A DNA stretch of 64,000 bases, taken from a bacterium (lineage in GTDB: Bacteria > JAMCPX01). The notes below the pieces were generated by a model. The model saw nothing but the letters and a program-made list of their open reading frames with translations. It searched no databases and had not been told where the DNA came from. The translations under genes were made by a program, and so were the position numbers. Position 1 is the stretch's first letter. The number at the start of each line of letters is the position of its first letter. The DNA is taken from NCBI GenBank assembly GCA_021787665.1, contig JAJYLN010000002.1, forward strand, positions 186,001 to 250,000. Reading direction: 5' to 3'. Of this stretch, positions 16,079-24,142 are shown piece after piece.

Positions 16079-17002
16079 ATGGAAATGAGAGGTAGAAAAT
16101 CATTGGACGTATCGATTGCGACGGTAAACTGGAATACCACATCCATGCTCGATAGATGTATCGATTCCGTAAGGAACAGCATAGAAGCTATAAGTTATGA
16201 AATGTTCGTAATAGACAATGATTCCCATGACATGGATTTTAAGGAAATCGTCGAAAAATACTCCCCCTACAAGAATATTTTCTTTATAAAGAACAACACG
16301 AACGAAGGTGCAGCGGCCCTTAACAGGATAATCGGCCTTTTTAGAGGACGGTATCTTTTGGTTCTGGGCCCGGATACCATAGTAAAGAGAGCAGCGTTGG
16401 ACAGGATGGTCAGGTTTATGGATACACGAAAAGATGCCGGTTGTACTTCGGCGAAACTGCTTAACCCTGACGGCTCTGTCCAATTTTACAGTTACAGATT
16501 ATGGAGTCTCATCATGGTATTTTATTTAAATACATACCTTGGAAGCTTGATAGATTGTCATGCATTTAACCACAGAAAACGCAAATATTATTTGGGACAG
16601 GATATCCATATCACTGCTGATGGTGTTGAGGTAGAACAGCCTTCAGGGGCCTGTATAATAGTGAGGCCGGAATTACTTGTCGATGATGGTTATATAATAG
16701 ATCCGAGGTTCCCATTTTATTATAACGATGTGGATTTAAGCATGCGGATCGCAAAAAAAGGATACAAAATCTATTTACTGTCGTCTGCCGAGGTCGTTCA
16801 CTTCATATCTTCTTCTTTTAAGCAGCGAGATGATTTATGGAACGATAAGGAATGTAAGGCAGGTCAGATCAAATACTTCGAAAAATATTATCCTGCGCAG
16901 GTACCCCTCTTAAAGGGGATGTATGCTTTCGATGGTGTGGTAAGAAAATTGCGGAATTTATCTATTTCTGAAAAAATTGTAAAGCTGATCAAAAAGACAT
17001 AG
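16079..17002 (+). CDS. GT2 glycosyltransferase (rhamnosyltransferase-like)
   Basis: 307-residue cytoplasmic or membrane-associated family 2 glycosyltransferase. GT-A features: DVSIATVNWNTTSMLDRCID at the N-terminus, MFVIDNDSHD, NEGAAALNRI, a degenerate DxD-like LVLGPDTIV, and the acceptor-side block EQPSGACIIVRPELLVDDG followed by PFYYNDVDLSMRIAKKGYK, typical of WbbL-type rhamnosyl- and related transferases. Last gene of the plus-strand run from the flippase; the next gene is convergent. Donor and acceptor are unknown. Confidence 0.88.
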   Translation: MEMRGRKSLDVSIATVNWNTTSMLDRCIDSVRNSIEAISYEMFVIDNDSHDMDFKEIVEKYSPYKNIFFIKNNTNEGAAALNRIIGLFRGRYLLVLGPDTIVKRAALDRMVRFMDTRKDAGCTSAKLLNPDGSVQFYSYRLWSLIMVFYLNTYLGSLIDCHAFNHRKRKYYLGQDIHITADGVEVEQPSGACIIVRPELLVDDGYIIDPRFPFYYNDVDLSMRIAKKGYKIYLLSSAEVVHFISSSFKQRDDLWNDKECKAGQIKYFEKYYPAQVPLLKGMYAFDGVVRKLRNLSISEKIVKLIKKT

Positions 17003-17030
17003 ATCCATGTATCGATAATACGGGTGATCC

Positions 17031-18113
17031 TTAGTGCAGATTTCCTTTCTTTGCCAGCACTGCCTGCAGCTCTTCGCCTGCATTTCTGCCAATGCCTATA
17101 AGCACGCTCTCATGGGCATCGATAAGATTTGCTTTAAGATTTTGTATTAAGGTGTATCTTTCTTTTATACCGAAATCGCCTGTGCCCTTTGCAGCTTTTT
17201 CTTCATATTCCAATGACCAATACAACCGTACTTTCTCATGTACTGTTATCAATTTTCTTATTTGCAGCCCGGCTAAATCGGATAGTGCAGATAGGGATTT
17301 ATAGGAATACAGAATTAGATGTCTTGGCGTCTCAAGCGGTCCCCAGTTCTTCCCGAATCTTTTGTAGCCCAAGCTGCCCATGTTAGGTGTCCTGATGATT
17401 AATTCGCCATCAGGATGTAAAATTCGTTTTACCTCTTTCATAGTTTCAACGGGATTGTGTATATGCTCGAGCACATGGGTCATAGTAATAAAATGGAAGT
17501 AATTGTCAGGGAATTTATGATCGAAGAGGGTGCCTGTCCGTATGTCAAGGCCGAATTTCTCTCTGCCTTTATTAGCCGCGTTCTCCGACGGCTCTACACC
17601 GTAGACTTCCCAACCCAAATTTCTCAATATCCAGATATAATAGCCGGACCCGCACCCTATGTCCAATGCTTTACCCCGGCTTACATACTTTGGGAAATTG
17701 ATCTTCGGCAAGCTGTAATATGATCGTTTCCACAAAGGAAACAAAAGATAAGCGATAGGTCTTGCAATGAGGCTGGGCCTTATTCTTGGCTCGTTCCCAA
17801 AATCTTTGTAACGATAAACCTCGTAAAGTATGGTGTTCCTCAAAAAATTTCTCGACCGCCTCATTGCTTCTGATTGTACGCATGCCTGTTCATTAATTTG
17901 ATAAGCAACGTAGTCGTCGGGATAGTAATGAGGTAAGGCCTTAAGTGTTGGCCTTGGTGAGAGATAAAATGCAGAGCAGCTCATACATTGGTTCAATCCG
18001 AATTCCCCGGGAATCCCGTGCAGCCTGTCGGTGTTCTCGAATAAAAACTTCTTTTCTTTTTTCCCGCAAACAGGGCAGACGGCAAGTGTCTCGGTCTCTT
18101 TTTTTGTCTTCAT
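17031..18113 (-). CDS. Zinc-finger class I SAM methyltransferase
   Basis: 360 residues. N-terminal four-cysteine zinc ribbon (CPVCGKKEKKFLF ... LNQCMSCSAFYLSPRP), then a SAM-dependent methyltransferase domain with motif I ALDIGCGSGYYIWILRNLGW, acidic VYGVEPSENAANKG, FHFITMTHVLEHIHNP and RILHPDGELIIRTPN. This architecture is frequent in polysaccharide and cell-surface loci where it methylates sugar residues or lipid-linked intermediates (family-level statement). A related zinc-finger methyltransferase lies at 31775. Substrate unknown. Confidence 0.88.
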   Translation of the reverse strand: MKTKKETETLAVCPVCGKKEKKFLFENTDRLHGIPGEFGLNQCMSCSAFYLSPRPTLKALPHYYPDDYVAYQINEQACVQSEAMRRSRNFLRNTILYEVYRYKDFGNEPRIRPSLIARPIAYLLFPLWKRSYYSLPKINFPKYVSRGKALDIGCGSGYYIWILRNLGWEVYGVEPSENAANKGREKFGLDIRTGTLFDHKFPDNYFHFITMTHVLEHIHNPVETMKEVKRILHPDGELIIRTPNMGSLGYKRFGKNWGPLETPRHLILYSYKSLSALSDLAGLQIRKLITVHEKVRLYWSLEYEEKAAKGTGDFGIKERYTLIQNLKANLIDAHESVLIGIGRNAGEELQAVLAKKGNLH

Positions 18114-18224
18114 TTGTTGCTTAAAGTAACAAAGCGATCAAATACTGTCAATGCGAATGAAAATTCGGTTGAATCGTCTCCTATTATCCCATACTTGGAA
18201 ACGCTGTCAGGCTTTGAAGATGGA

Positions 18225-20642
18225 TTATAAAAAAATGGGGACGATAACCATTAAAATACCTATAGCAGAAATGATTAATCCGAGTTTGAAAAGGGAAGGT
18301 TTATAATTGAACACGACGTTATGTAACCCGGGGTCAAGGATAATACCTCTGAACAGATAATTCGCATGTAAAATTGGCTGTCTTTGTCCGTCCACCCGCA
18401 CTTTCCATCCGTCGTCATAGGTATCCGATAATACAAGCACGTCCCTGCACTTATTTAGTACCGTGAGTTTTAAAGTATCAGGCTGATACGAATCAACGGT
18501 TATGTACTCGCCTTTTTTATTAGGGCATGTAGGCATTGTAATATTTTTTCTATTTTCTATTACGACACTGTCGTCGAGCAGGGCGTCTATATCTGTTCTT
18601 ACCAATTGTAATGCCTCATCAGGAGAACCAGCTGTTATTACACTATGCGCTAAATAAGCACGGGGTTTATAATTCTTGTTCTGAAGGAAAATGGATTTTC
18701 CTTTCAGGACGTATTTAGAGCTTATCATTTTGTTTGAGGGATAACTGATGTATTTTACATTTATAAGCTCTAAATATTTTTTTATGTGTTCCATATCAAT
18801 CCTATATTTTTCTGAATCAACTTGTGTGCTATTCTCTAAAAAAACATAAAATATATTATGAACTGGTTTTCCCTTCAGTATCGTTTTAAAAAATCTATCG
18901 TATCGTTGGTTCACGGGGAATTCATATCCTCTGATATCACTTATATGGTAGATCATCATCGAATTGGGCAAAAATGTGTATCCAAATGCTGTAAAACGGA
19001 ACAATGATTTGTCTTTTTGCATATAGACTATGGATGGCGGCGCTTGAGGATAAATCCAGTCTTTTTTTACCTGGGGATTATAATTGTGTCCGAATAAAAA
19101 TAGGTCGAAAAACTGGACCGCTACTATCATACCTAATACAAGGTATTCCCACACGGGTGTTCTGATTCTAAAATTCAGCAAAAGAATGAGTATACCAGCA
19201 AAGCATGCTGCCCTGATTATTTCCCTGTAGATCCCGAAATAATTCGACAATGTCCACAAATGATTTATCTCATGCTTATGATATAGAATTATTATCATTG
19301 TGGATAGTACTAAAATGAGAAAAAGTAAGAGTAAGAGACTTATTTTTAAAGCTAACGTTTTTAGGTATCCGGTAGAAGTATTTGTGTTCTTTGTTTGATT
19401 TAAAGAATTGCTATGTGCAGTATCTATTATATTTATGCCAAACCCTGCAAGTACAATCATGCCAAATTGATAAATGAATATCAACCTCTGGTTTTGCATA
19501 TGGGAAAATGCGGGCAGTTTGGTAAATATCTGGAAGAACGGCGGTATGCCGAATGCAATAAGTGATGAGAATAAGGCTATGAAGGCAAAGAATAAAACAT
19601 GTCTGTCTTTGTGTCTTACAGTGATAGCAATGATTGCAAGTATTAACGCTATAACGCCGACATATCCGGATATATCATTATAAGTGTAAGGCCCCCACCA
19701 ATTGTCAGTAGCAGGTGAGCCATAGAATCCGGGTATCAAAAATACCGGCAATGCTCTCAGGGGCAGAAAAAATTTGTTTGTCCCTGACCTATAGATCCAT
19801 GTAGCGCTTTTGTACAGCTCCGATAAAAACGGCAGTAGCATTGGGGATGCAATCATAAAGCCCACGATAACGGCGGTAAGGATATAGCCTGATTTCTTTA
19901 TGGCGGGTGCTAACACTTTTTTTTCTTTGTATTGCCAGTACAGCAGTACCAATGTATAAATGGCTGCAGCCAGCAGGATATAGGCTGATGTCTCAGGATG
20001 CCCCCCGAGGAATTGTATGCCTATAACAAGGGCAAGCCCGGCTATATATTTTAGTCTGTCCGACTGAATGAATTTGTATAAAAGGAAAAATAGCCATGGC
20101 AGGAATACGGATACATTTGTAGTAGAGTAACCAAGCCATACTATATTGAATGCACAGAACATGAATGTGATAGCTGAAAACAGACTTCCTGATAATCCTA
20201 TATCCAAAGCGCTTATGAAAAGATACATACCGAGACCGGCAAGGAACAGCCGGATAAAGGCACTTATCGCAAATGCAATTTTGAAAGGTAATACATAAAA
20301 AACAGTATTAACGGGATAGAGTACTGCTGATTGCGCATCAGAAAGAAAAGGTGCACCCATCATGATATAGGGGTTCCACAGCGGCAGATGACCATGCCGT
20401 ATGCTTTCTCTTGCATAATAAAGGGAGGGATAAAAATAAAGAGTCTGATCGCCAAGCAACCAATTCGATGCATGCTCAAAACCAGGAGGTGCATAATTGC
20501 TGTAAGGCGGATAATTAAATAGAGAATCTGTTCCTGAGAGCGCCATACCGGAGAACACTACCCTGTGAAAATAAACAGCTATACATAGTATTAATATCAG
20601 CGAGGCGATTATTGTTTTAGTTCTTGTTTTATTTTTTATCAT
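18225..20642 (-). CDS. YfhO-family large membrane protein, copy 1
   Basis: 805-residue protein with a signal-anchor helix, about a dozen transmembrane helices in the first ~530 residues and a C-terminal extracytoplasmic domain ending in one more helix. Family marks: GTDSLFNYPPYSNYAPPGF then HLPLWNPYIMMGAPFLSDAQ near the N-terminus, and VLSDTYDDGWKVRVDG, ANYLFRGIILDPGLH and VVFNYKPSLFKLG at the C-terminus, as in YfhO/GT-C-like proteins. YfhO members are implicated in glycosylation of teichoic acids in Bacillus; here the likely role is sugar transfer outside the membrane. A second copy is at 35309. AT-rich compared with copy 2. Confidence 0.88.
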   Translation of the reverse strand: MIKNKTRTKTIIASLILILCIAVYFHRVVFSGMALSGTDSLFNYPPYSNYAPPGFEHASNWLLGDQTLYFYPSLYYARESIRHGHLPLWNPYIMMGAPFLSDAQSAVLYPVNTVFYVLPFKIAFAISAFIRLFLAGLGMYLFISALDIGLSGSLFSAITFMFCAFNIVWLGYSTTNVSVFLPWLFFLLYKFIQSDRLKYIAGLALVIGIQFLGGHPETSAYILLAAAIYTLVLLYWQYKEKKVLAPAIKKSGYILTAVIVGFMIASPMLLPFLSELYKSATWIYRSGTNKFFLPLRALPVFLIPGFYGSPATDNWWGPYTYNDISGYVGVIALILAIIAITVRHKDRHVLFFAFIALFSSLIAFGIPPFFQIFTKLPAFSHMQNQRLIFIYQFGMIVLAGFGINIIDTAHSNSLNQTKNTNTSTGYLKTLALKISLLLLLFLILVLSTMIIILYHKHEINHLWTLSNYFGIYREIIRAACFAGILILLLNFRIRTPVWEYLVLGMIVAVQFFDLFLFGHNYNPQVKKDWIYPQAPPSIVYMQKDKSLFRFTAFGYTFLPNSMMIYHISDIRGYEFPVNQRYDRFFKTILKGKPVHNIFYVFLENSTQVDSEKYRIDMEHIKKYLELINVKYISYPSNKMISSKYVLKGKSIFLQNKNYKPRAYLAHSVITAGSPDEALQLVRTDIDALLDDSVVIENRKNITMPTCPNKKGEYITVDSYQPDTLKLTVLNKCRDVLVLSDTYDDGWKVRVDGQRQPILHANYLFRGIILDPGLHNVVFNYKPSLFKLGLIISAIGILMVIVPIFL

Positions 20643-20698
20643 AGATAATGCAGGCAGGTTAATACGTCTAAAAAAAACAACTCATTTGGCATAGTGGT

Positions 20699-21574
20699 TC
20701 ACCTGTAAAAGAGCTTATGGATTTTTCTCAAGCTATGAGGAAAAACTTTGCTTATGATCTTGTTGTAGGTGTTTCGGAGTTTCCAGAATAGGCCGCTATA
20801 AGTGTACATTTCCTCTCTTCGCTGCAGCTCAGCAGAGATTGAGTTAATAAGCTTATTTTTCTCCTCTAAGCGGTCACATAGTTGCCGGGTAAAATCAATC
20901 GCTGTGTTCCAGCTTCCACCTGGTGTATAAATCCACTGAATATGATCTTTGTGTTTTTCTATTATTTTTTTTACAGTTTGATAATATTCAGACGACGAGA
21001 AGCCTGTTGATTTGTGATATACATACATAGGTATTACATAGGCAGATAGGTTTATTCTTTTAATAGAAAGGCAATAATCAACAGCATAAAGGTGCCAGTC
21101 TGAACATACTTCCTCATCAAACCTTAGCTTCTGAAATACGGATTTCGGTATTATTGTTAAGCATTCGTCCAAGGCCTGCACCGGCTCTGGGGCATTGATG
21201 CTTTTGGCTGATCCCCATACGTGATAATCGGGACCGTGTCTGATGACATTTCTCGCTCTCTTTTCGTTTGTATTACCAGTTTCAGACACACCTGCTACAC
21301 CGGCTATGCCAAGATATTGTATTGAATCAAGATGTTTTTCTGCATCTTGCAGCCATAATGCAGAGGCAAGTTCTATGTCCTGATGGACAAACATTATGTA
21401 TTTTTGATTTGTCTTTTCTCCTCCAAAGTTGAGTGCTTGAGCTGCTGATTTAAATTTGTGGTTTGTATTGTCTATGGTTATAAGTTCAAACTTAGTGGTC
21501 TGAGCTTGCAAGCTTTTGAGTAAGTAATTCCCTAAAATGTCTTTGTTATTATATACACAAACTATGGAAAACAT
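20699..21574 (-). CDS. Glycosyltransferase-like protein (GT-A fold)
   Basis: 291 residues from the ATG at 21574, chosen because ggagaagg sits six bases upstream. MFSIVCVYNNKDILGNYLL, FELITIDNTNHKFKSAAQAL and NQKYIMFVHQDIELASALWL show the GT-A core with a D-x-E in place of the usual DxD; CSDWHLYAVDYCLSIKRIN is the acceptor-side block and HKSTGFSS follows. The C-terminal ~70 residues are a helical, partly coiled tail. It lies upstream of the first YfhO gene on the same strand. Most likely a glycosyltransferase of the same pathway; donor unknown. Confidence 0.8.
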   Translation of the reverse strand: MFSIVCVYNNKDILGNYLLKSLQAQTTKFELITIDNTNHKFKSAAQALNFGGEKTNQKYIMFVHQDIELASALWLQDAEKHLDSIQYLGIAGVAGVSETGNTNEKRARNVIRHGPDYHVWGSAKSINAPEPVQALDECLTIIPKSVFQKLRFDEEVCSDWHLYAVDYCLSIKRINLSAYVIPMYVYHKSTGFSSSEYYQTVKKIIEKHKDHIQWIYTPGGSWNTAIDFTRQLCDRLEEKNKLINSISAELQRREEMYTYSGLFWKLRNTYNKIISKVFPHSLRKIHKLFYR

Positions 21575-21609
21575 TTGTGATCCTTCTCCCATTTGCAATT
21601 ATATCGACA

Positions 21610-21706
21610 GTGGGAGAATACCACAACCATGAAAAACTGCAACTGCATACTAATGATCGGGTCGCAAAGTCCCGGTACTATCGGTTGCTGGGGTAGCATA
21701 GAGTAG
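21610..21706 (+). ncRNA. Candidate GEMM (c-di-GMP-I)-like structured element, possibly degenerate
   Basis: The divergent gap contains GGGTCGCAAAGTCCCGG then TACTA (21659-21680), close to the GGGACGCAAAGCC..CGGG.CUA block of the GEMM riboswitch, and then GGTTGCTGGGGTAGC (21682-21696), close to the GG.UGCCGGGUUACC end of that RNA. The 5' hairpin that should carry a GNRA loop is poorly formed (CAT-ACTA-ATG only), so this may be a variant or a relic. It would lie about 80 bases upstream of the DUF3782-like gene. A covariance-model search is needed. Confidence 0.3.
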
Positions 21707-21784
21707 TCCGAGTATCTGAGGTAAATACAGTTGCCGAAACAAAAATGTTTTGCTTTCTTTAATAACTATGGTATCAGTATAAGT

Positions 21785-22594
21785 ATGAAGTACAAGCCGA
21801 AACATACAAAACGGGCCAAGCGTCTTGAGTCGAAAGAGCCGGAAGGTGGCTATTCAGCCTTGAAGGGCAAGGACGTGGACGAGCTCGCGACGAGCATTTT
21901 AAAGCTGATCGGCGATGACAGGAAGAAGCGTGCAACGCTTGTGGGCTTGCTGGTGAGCGATGTTGCGACCAGGCAGGAATTCGCCACCCTGCTGCATGAG
22001 TTCGAGGCCTCGCGGGAGGACTCTAACCGGAAGTTCGAGGCCTCGCGGGAAGACTCCGACCGGAAGTTCGAGGCAATAAACAAACGGTTCGAGGAGGTGG
22101 ACAAGCGGTTCGAGGCCATTGACAAAAAATTTGAAGAGCTGAGGATAGATCTGGACAAACGGTTCGAGACCCTCGATAAGTCCCTGACAAGGAAGATGGA
22201 CATGCTTGGCTCTCGCTGGGGCGTAATGGCCGAGGACTCGTTTAGGGAAGGCTATGATCAGGTATTGAAAGAGACCGGCTATAGTGTTGTGAAATGGAAA
22301 AAGGTCGACTCCGGCGGTATGGTGTTCCGCCGTCCCAGGGAGGTGGAGATAGATATCCTGATTACGGACGGAAGGGCGATAGCAATAGAAGTGAAGTCGT
22401 CCGTCACCAAGGGGGAGGTGGAGGCATTCGATAGGACAATAGAATTTTACGAGAAGACCGAGGGGAAAAAGATCGACGCAAGGTTCATCGTGGGAGTATA
22501 CCCGTATCCCGGCGTGGTCGAATATGCAAAACAATACGGCATAAAGGTCGTAGGGGACATGGACGATGTTATCGGGGATCAAGGCGGTGATTAG
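21785..22594 (+). CDS. Coiled-coil DUF3782-like protein with PD-(D/E)XK nuclease-like domain
   Basis: 269 residues from the ATG at 21785. The N-terminal third is basic, then helical (DELATSILKLIGDDRKKRA). Residues ~73-135 are a regular coiled coil built from two 11-residue units (FEASREDSNRK, FEASREDSDRK) and heptads (FEAINKR, FEEVDKR, FEAIDKK). The C-terminal domain has SRWGVMAEDSFREGYDQVL and the nuclease-like core EVEIDILITDGRAIAIEVKS, in which Asp and Glu-x-Lys match the PD-(D/E)XK active site. Proteins with this layout are common in archaea and some bacteria and have no firm function. Possibly a nuclease linked with the neighbouring nucleotidyltransferase cluster. Confidence 0.8.
   Translation: MKYKPKHTKRAKRLESKEPEGGYSALKGKDVDELATSILKLIGDDRKKRATLVGLLVSDVATRQEFATLLHEFEASREDSNRKFEASREDSDRKFEAINKRFEEVDKRFEAIDKKFEELRIDLDKRFETLDKSLTRKMDMLGSRWGVMAEDSFREGYDQVLKETGYSVVKWKKVDSGGMVFRRPREVEIDILITDGRAIAIEVKSSVTKGEVEAFDRTIEFYEKTEGKKIDARFIVGVYPYPGVVEYAKQYGIKVVGDMDDVIGDQGGD
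22001..22129 (+). repeat. In-gene tandem repeats, 33-base then 21-base periods
   Basis: Two 33-base units (22001-22033 and 22034-22066) differ at only three bases and encode an 11-residue hendecad; three 21-base units follow (22067-22087, 22088-22108, 22109-22129), each starting TTCGAGG or close to it and encoding a heptad. All lie inside the coiled-coil part of the DUF3782-like gene and keep the frame, so unit number can vary without breaking the protein. Confidence 0.85.
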
Positions 22595-22642
22595 ATACAA
22601 CGCCGTGGATGGCAGATAGAGCTCATGGAGGGAAGGAGGAAA

Positions 22643-22765
22643 ATGACTGTTTCGTTTGTAGATTTTACATCTTTCATAGTCATGAAGGAATACCATCTCA
22701 ATGAAGTCCTGACGGCGGACAGGCATTTTACAGAAATCGGATTGGGGTTCGAAAAGCTGTTTTAG
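22643..22765 (+). pseudogene. C-terminal remnant of a PIN-domain (VapC-like) toxin
   Basis: A 40-residue frame, preceded by a good SD (ggaagga), reads MTVSFVDFTSFIVMKEYHLN and then EVLTADRHFTEIGLGFEKLF. This is exactly the end of a PIN-domain protein: the DxTS-type strand, conserved helix and LTADRHF motif. The N-terminal half with the first catalytic Asp and the Glu is missing. It is therefore a truncated toxin relic, different from the complete VapC-type gene at 11826. Confidence 0.75.
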
Positions 22766-22785
22766 GTTAACTAGTAAAGCGATGA

Positions 22786-22890
22786 ACGTCAAAACCAACA
22801 CATTCAAAGTGAGACGGTTTGTTTACGGTAGCGGTGATTTATTGGCCATTAAAGAGCAGAATTACAGAAAAGACGACAGAGGGGATTGAG
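22786..22890 (+). pseudogene. Deletion-fused relic of the 23494/23681 gene pair
   Basis: A 34-residue frame MNVKTNTFKVRRFVYGSG followed by DLLAIKEQNYRKDDRGD. The first 18 residues match the start of the 71-residue gene at 23494 (MNIATKTFKGRRFVYGSG) and the rest matches the 3' part of the nucleotidyltransferase gene at 23681 (DLLAIKEHFYRKDDMKD). The simplest history is a second copy of the two-gene module that lost about 550 internal bases, joining gene A's 5' end to gene B's 3' end. Confidence 0.8.
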
Positions 22891-22961
22891 TAAGGCACGT
22901 TAACTTCTTTGCTTGCTTATTCGTAGATTTTTGGTTAGATTGCTATCAATGGTACTACTCG

Positions 22962-23381
22962 ATGGATAAGAAGACGGTAAAACGTTTAAAGAGTTATTTT
23001 GCCAAAAGGTACGATATAGCTTTTGCGCTCCTTTTCGGCTCATCCGTCAGGAACAAAATTCGTAAAGACGGGGTCGTCGATATCGCCGCACACTTTGTCC
23101 CGCAAAGAGACATAGAGTGGGAAGCGTTCGGGAAAAGATATAAAGATGAAAACCGTATTGCTCTTGACCTTGAGATAATAGTGAAAAAAGATATAGACCT
23201 TGTCGTCCTTAACAGGGCAAGCTCGCTCGTTGCCGATGAGATTCTAAGGACCGGTCTGCCTATCCTTATCAGAGATTCAAAATTGTTCATGAGTTTCCTG
23301 TGCATTGTTAGCGATGAGGCGGAATATGTCCGGACCAATCTGATTGAATCCTACGAGGAGAAAGCAATTGAAGCAGTCTGA
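22962..23381 (+). CDS. MNT-type nucleotidyltransferase (antitoxin-like), altered active site
   Basis: 139-residue minimal nucleotidyltransferase. IAFALLFGSSVRNKIRKDG is the GS motif of the pol-beta fold; the following VVDIAAHFVPQ aligns with the usual SDIDxAVxF, so the first metal-binding Asp is Val while the second is kept. LDLEIIVKKDIDLVVLNRAS then LVADEILRTGLPILIRD is the conserved remainder of MntA-like proteins. MntA normally neutralises a HEPN RNase by polyadenylylation; no HEPN gene follows here. With one catalytic Asp replaced it may be inactive or act by binding only. Confidence 0.82.
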   Translation: MDKKTVKRLKSYFAKRYDIAFALLFGSSVRNKIRKDGVVDIAAHFVPQRDIEWEAFGKRYKDENRIALDLEIIVKKDIDLVVLNRASSLVADEILRTGLPILIRDSKLFMSFLCIVSDEAEYVRTNLIESYEEKAIEAV

Positions 23382-23493
23382 TAAGGCTAAGATTGTTCCC
23401 AACATAGGGAGTATATAGAAAGAGAGATGGCTTATGTGCCGGTCTATGAGAAGGAAGTCGATTTTCCAAGTACGTTAAGAAAGAATTAGAGCT

Positions 23494-23709
23494 ATGAATA
23501 TCGCAACCAAAACATTCAAAGGGAGACGGTTTGTCTATGGCAGCGGGACGCCGGACGAGATCGAGTCGCTCGACGTAGAAAAGGATTTCGAACACGTCCT
23601 TGACAGCCTGTATGCGATTAAGCGCTCCGTGTATTATCTGTTCGATATCGAAGATAGTATGAAAGTAAACAGGAAGGTGTATGGCACGAGAAAAGCAGTA
23701 CGAGAATGA
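23494..23709 (+). CDS. Small protein paired with a nucleotidyltransferase
   Basis: 71-residue protein: basic N-terminus MNIATKTFKGRRFVYGSG, acidic middle (DEIESLDVEKDFEHVLDSL) and basic end KVYGTRKAVRE. The nucleotidyltransferase gene starts inside its last 29 bases, so the two are translationally coupled. A deleted second copy of the pair lies at 22786. Size, overlap, duplication and neighbourhood suggest a toxin-antitoxin-like or regulatory partner for the nucleotidyltransferase. The family is not recognised, and which member would be toxic is unknown. Confidence 0.65.
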   Translation: MNIATKTFKGRRFVYGSGTPDEIESLDVEKDFEHVLDSLYAIKRSVYYLFDIEDSMKVNRKVYGTRKAVRE

Positions 23710-24139
23710 CTATAAGGAATTTATAGAATTGCTGAATAAGCACGGCGTCGAATATTTGATCATCGGAGCCTATGCCGTCATGTTTCATACCAACATTGCA
23801 AGGGAGACAAAAGACATCGATTTCTGGATTAACAGGACAAAAGAAAATGCCGAAAAATGTGCCAGAGCTATAAAAGAATTTGCAGGATTGGACGTTACGA
23901 GCGATGATTTACTCGATAAAGATCAGATATTCTTCATAGGTGTCGAGCCCTATCGCATCGATCTTTTCAATGAGCAGAACGGTTTTTCTTTTTATGACGC
24001 ATACGCAAAAAGAAAAGAAGGGAAATTCAGGAATGTAAAAGCAATATTTATCTCTAAAAAAGATTTATTGGCCATCAAAGAACATTTTTACAGAAAAGAC
24101 GACATGAAAGATATTAAGAGATTGAACAAGGCTGAATAA
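23681..24139 (+). CDS. Minimal nucleotidyltransferase (AbiEii/DUF6036-like)
   Basis: 152-residue stand-alone nucleotidyltransferase. HGVEYLIIGAYAVMFHTNIA is the glycine-bearing first strand and helix (family GG/GA motif), then RETKDIDFWINRTKENAEK supplies the D-x-D metal pair; PYRIDLFNEQNGFSFYDAY holds the third Asp in RIDLF. This is the pattern of AbiEii/DUF6036-type proteins, several of which act in type IV toxin-antitoxin pairs by modifying tRNA or by related chemistry. An AGGAAGG SD precedes the ATG within the partner gene. Its stop is three bases before the next glycosyltransferase start, so it is embedded in that operon. Confidence 0.8.
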   Translation: MAREKQYENDYKEFIELLNKHGVEYLIIGAYAVMFHTNIARETKDIDFWINRTKENAEKCARAIKEFAGLDVTSDDLLDKDQIFFIGVEPYRIDLFNEQNGFSFYDAYAKRKEGKFRNVKAIFISKKDLLAIKEHFYRKDDMKDIKRLNKAE

Positions 24140-24142
24140 GAA

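Noticed and set aside
22001-22129. CRISPR-like array
   Set aside because: The repeats are contiguous with no spacers, keep the reading frame and encode coiled-coil units.
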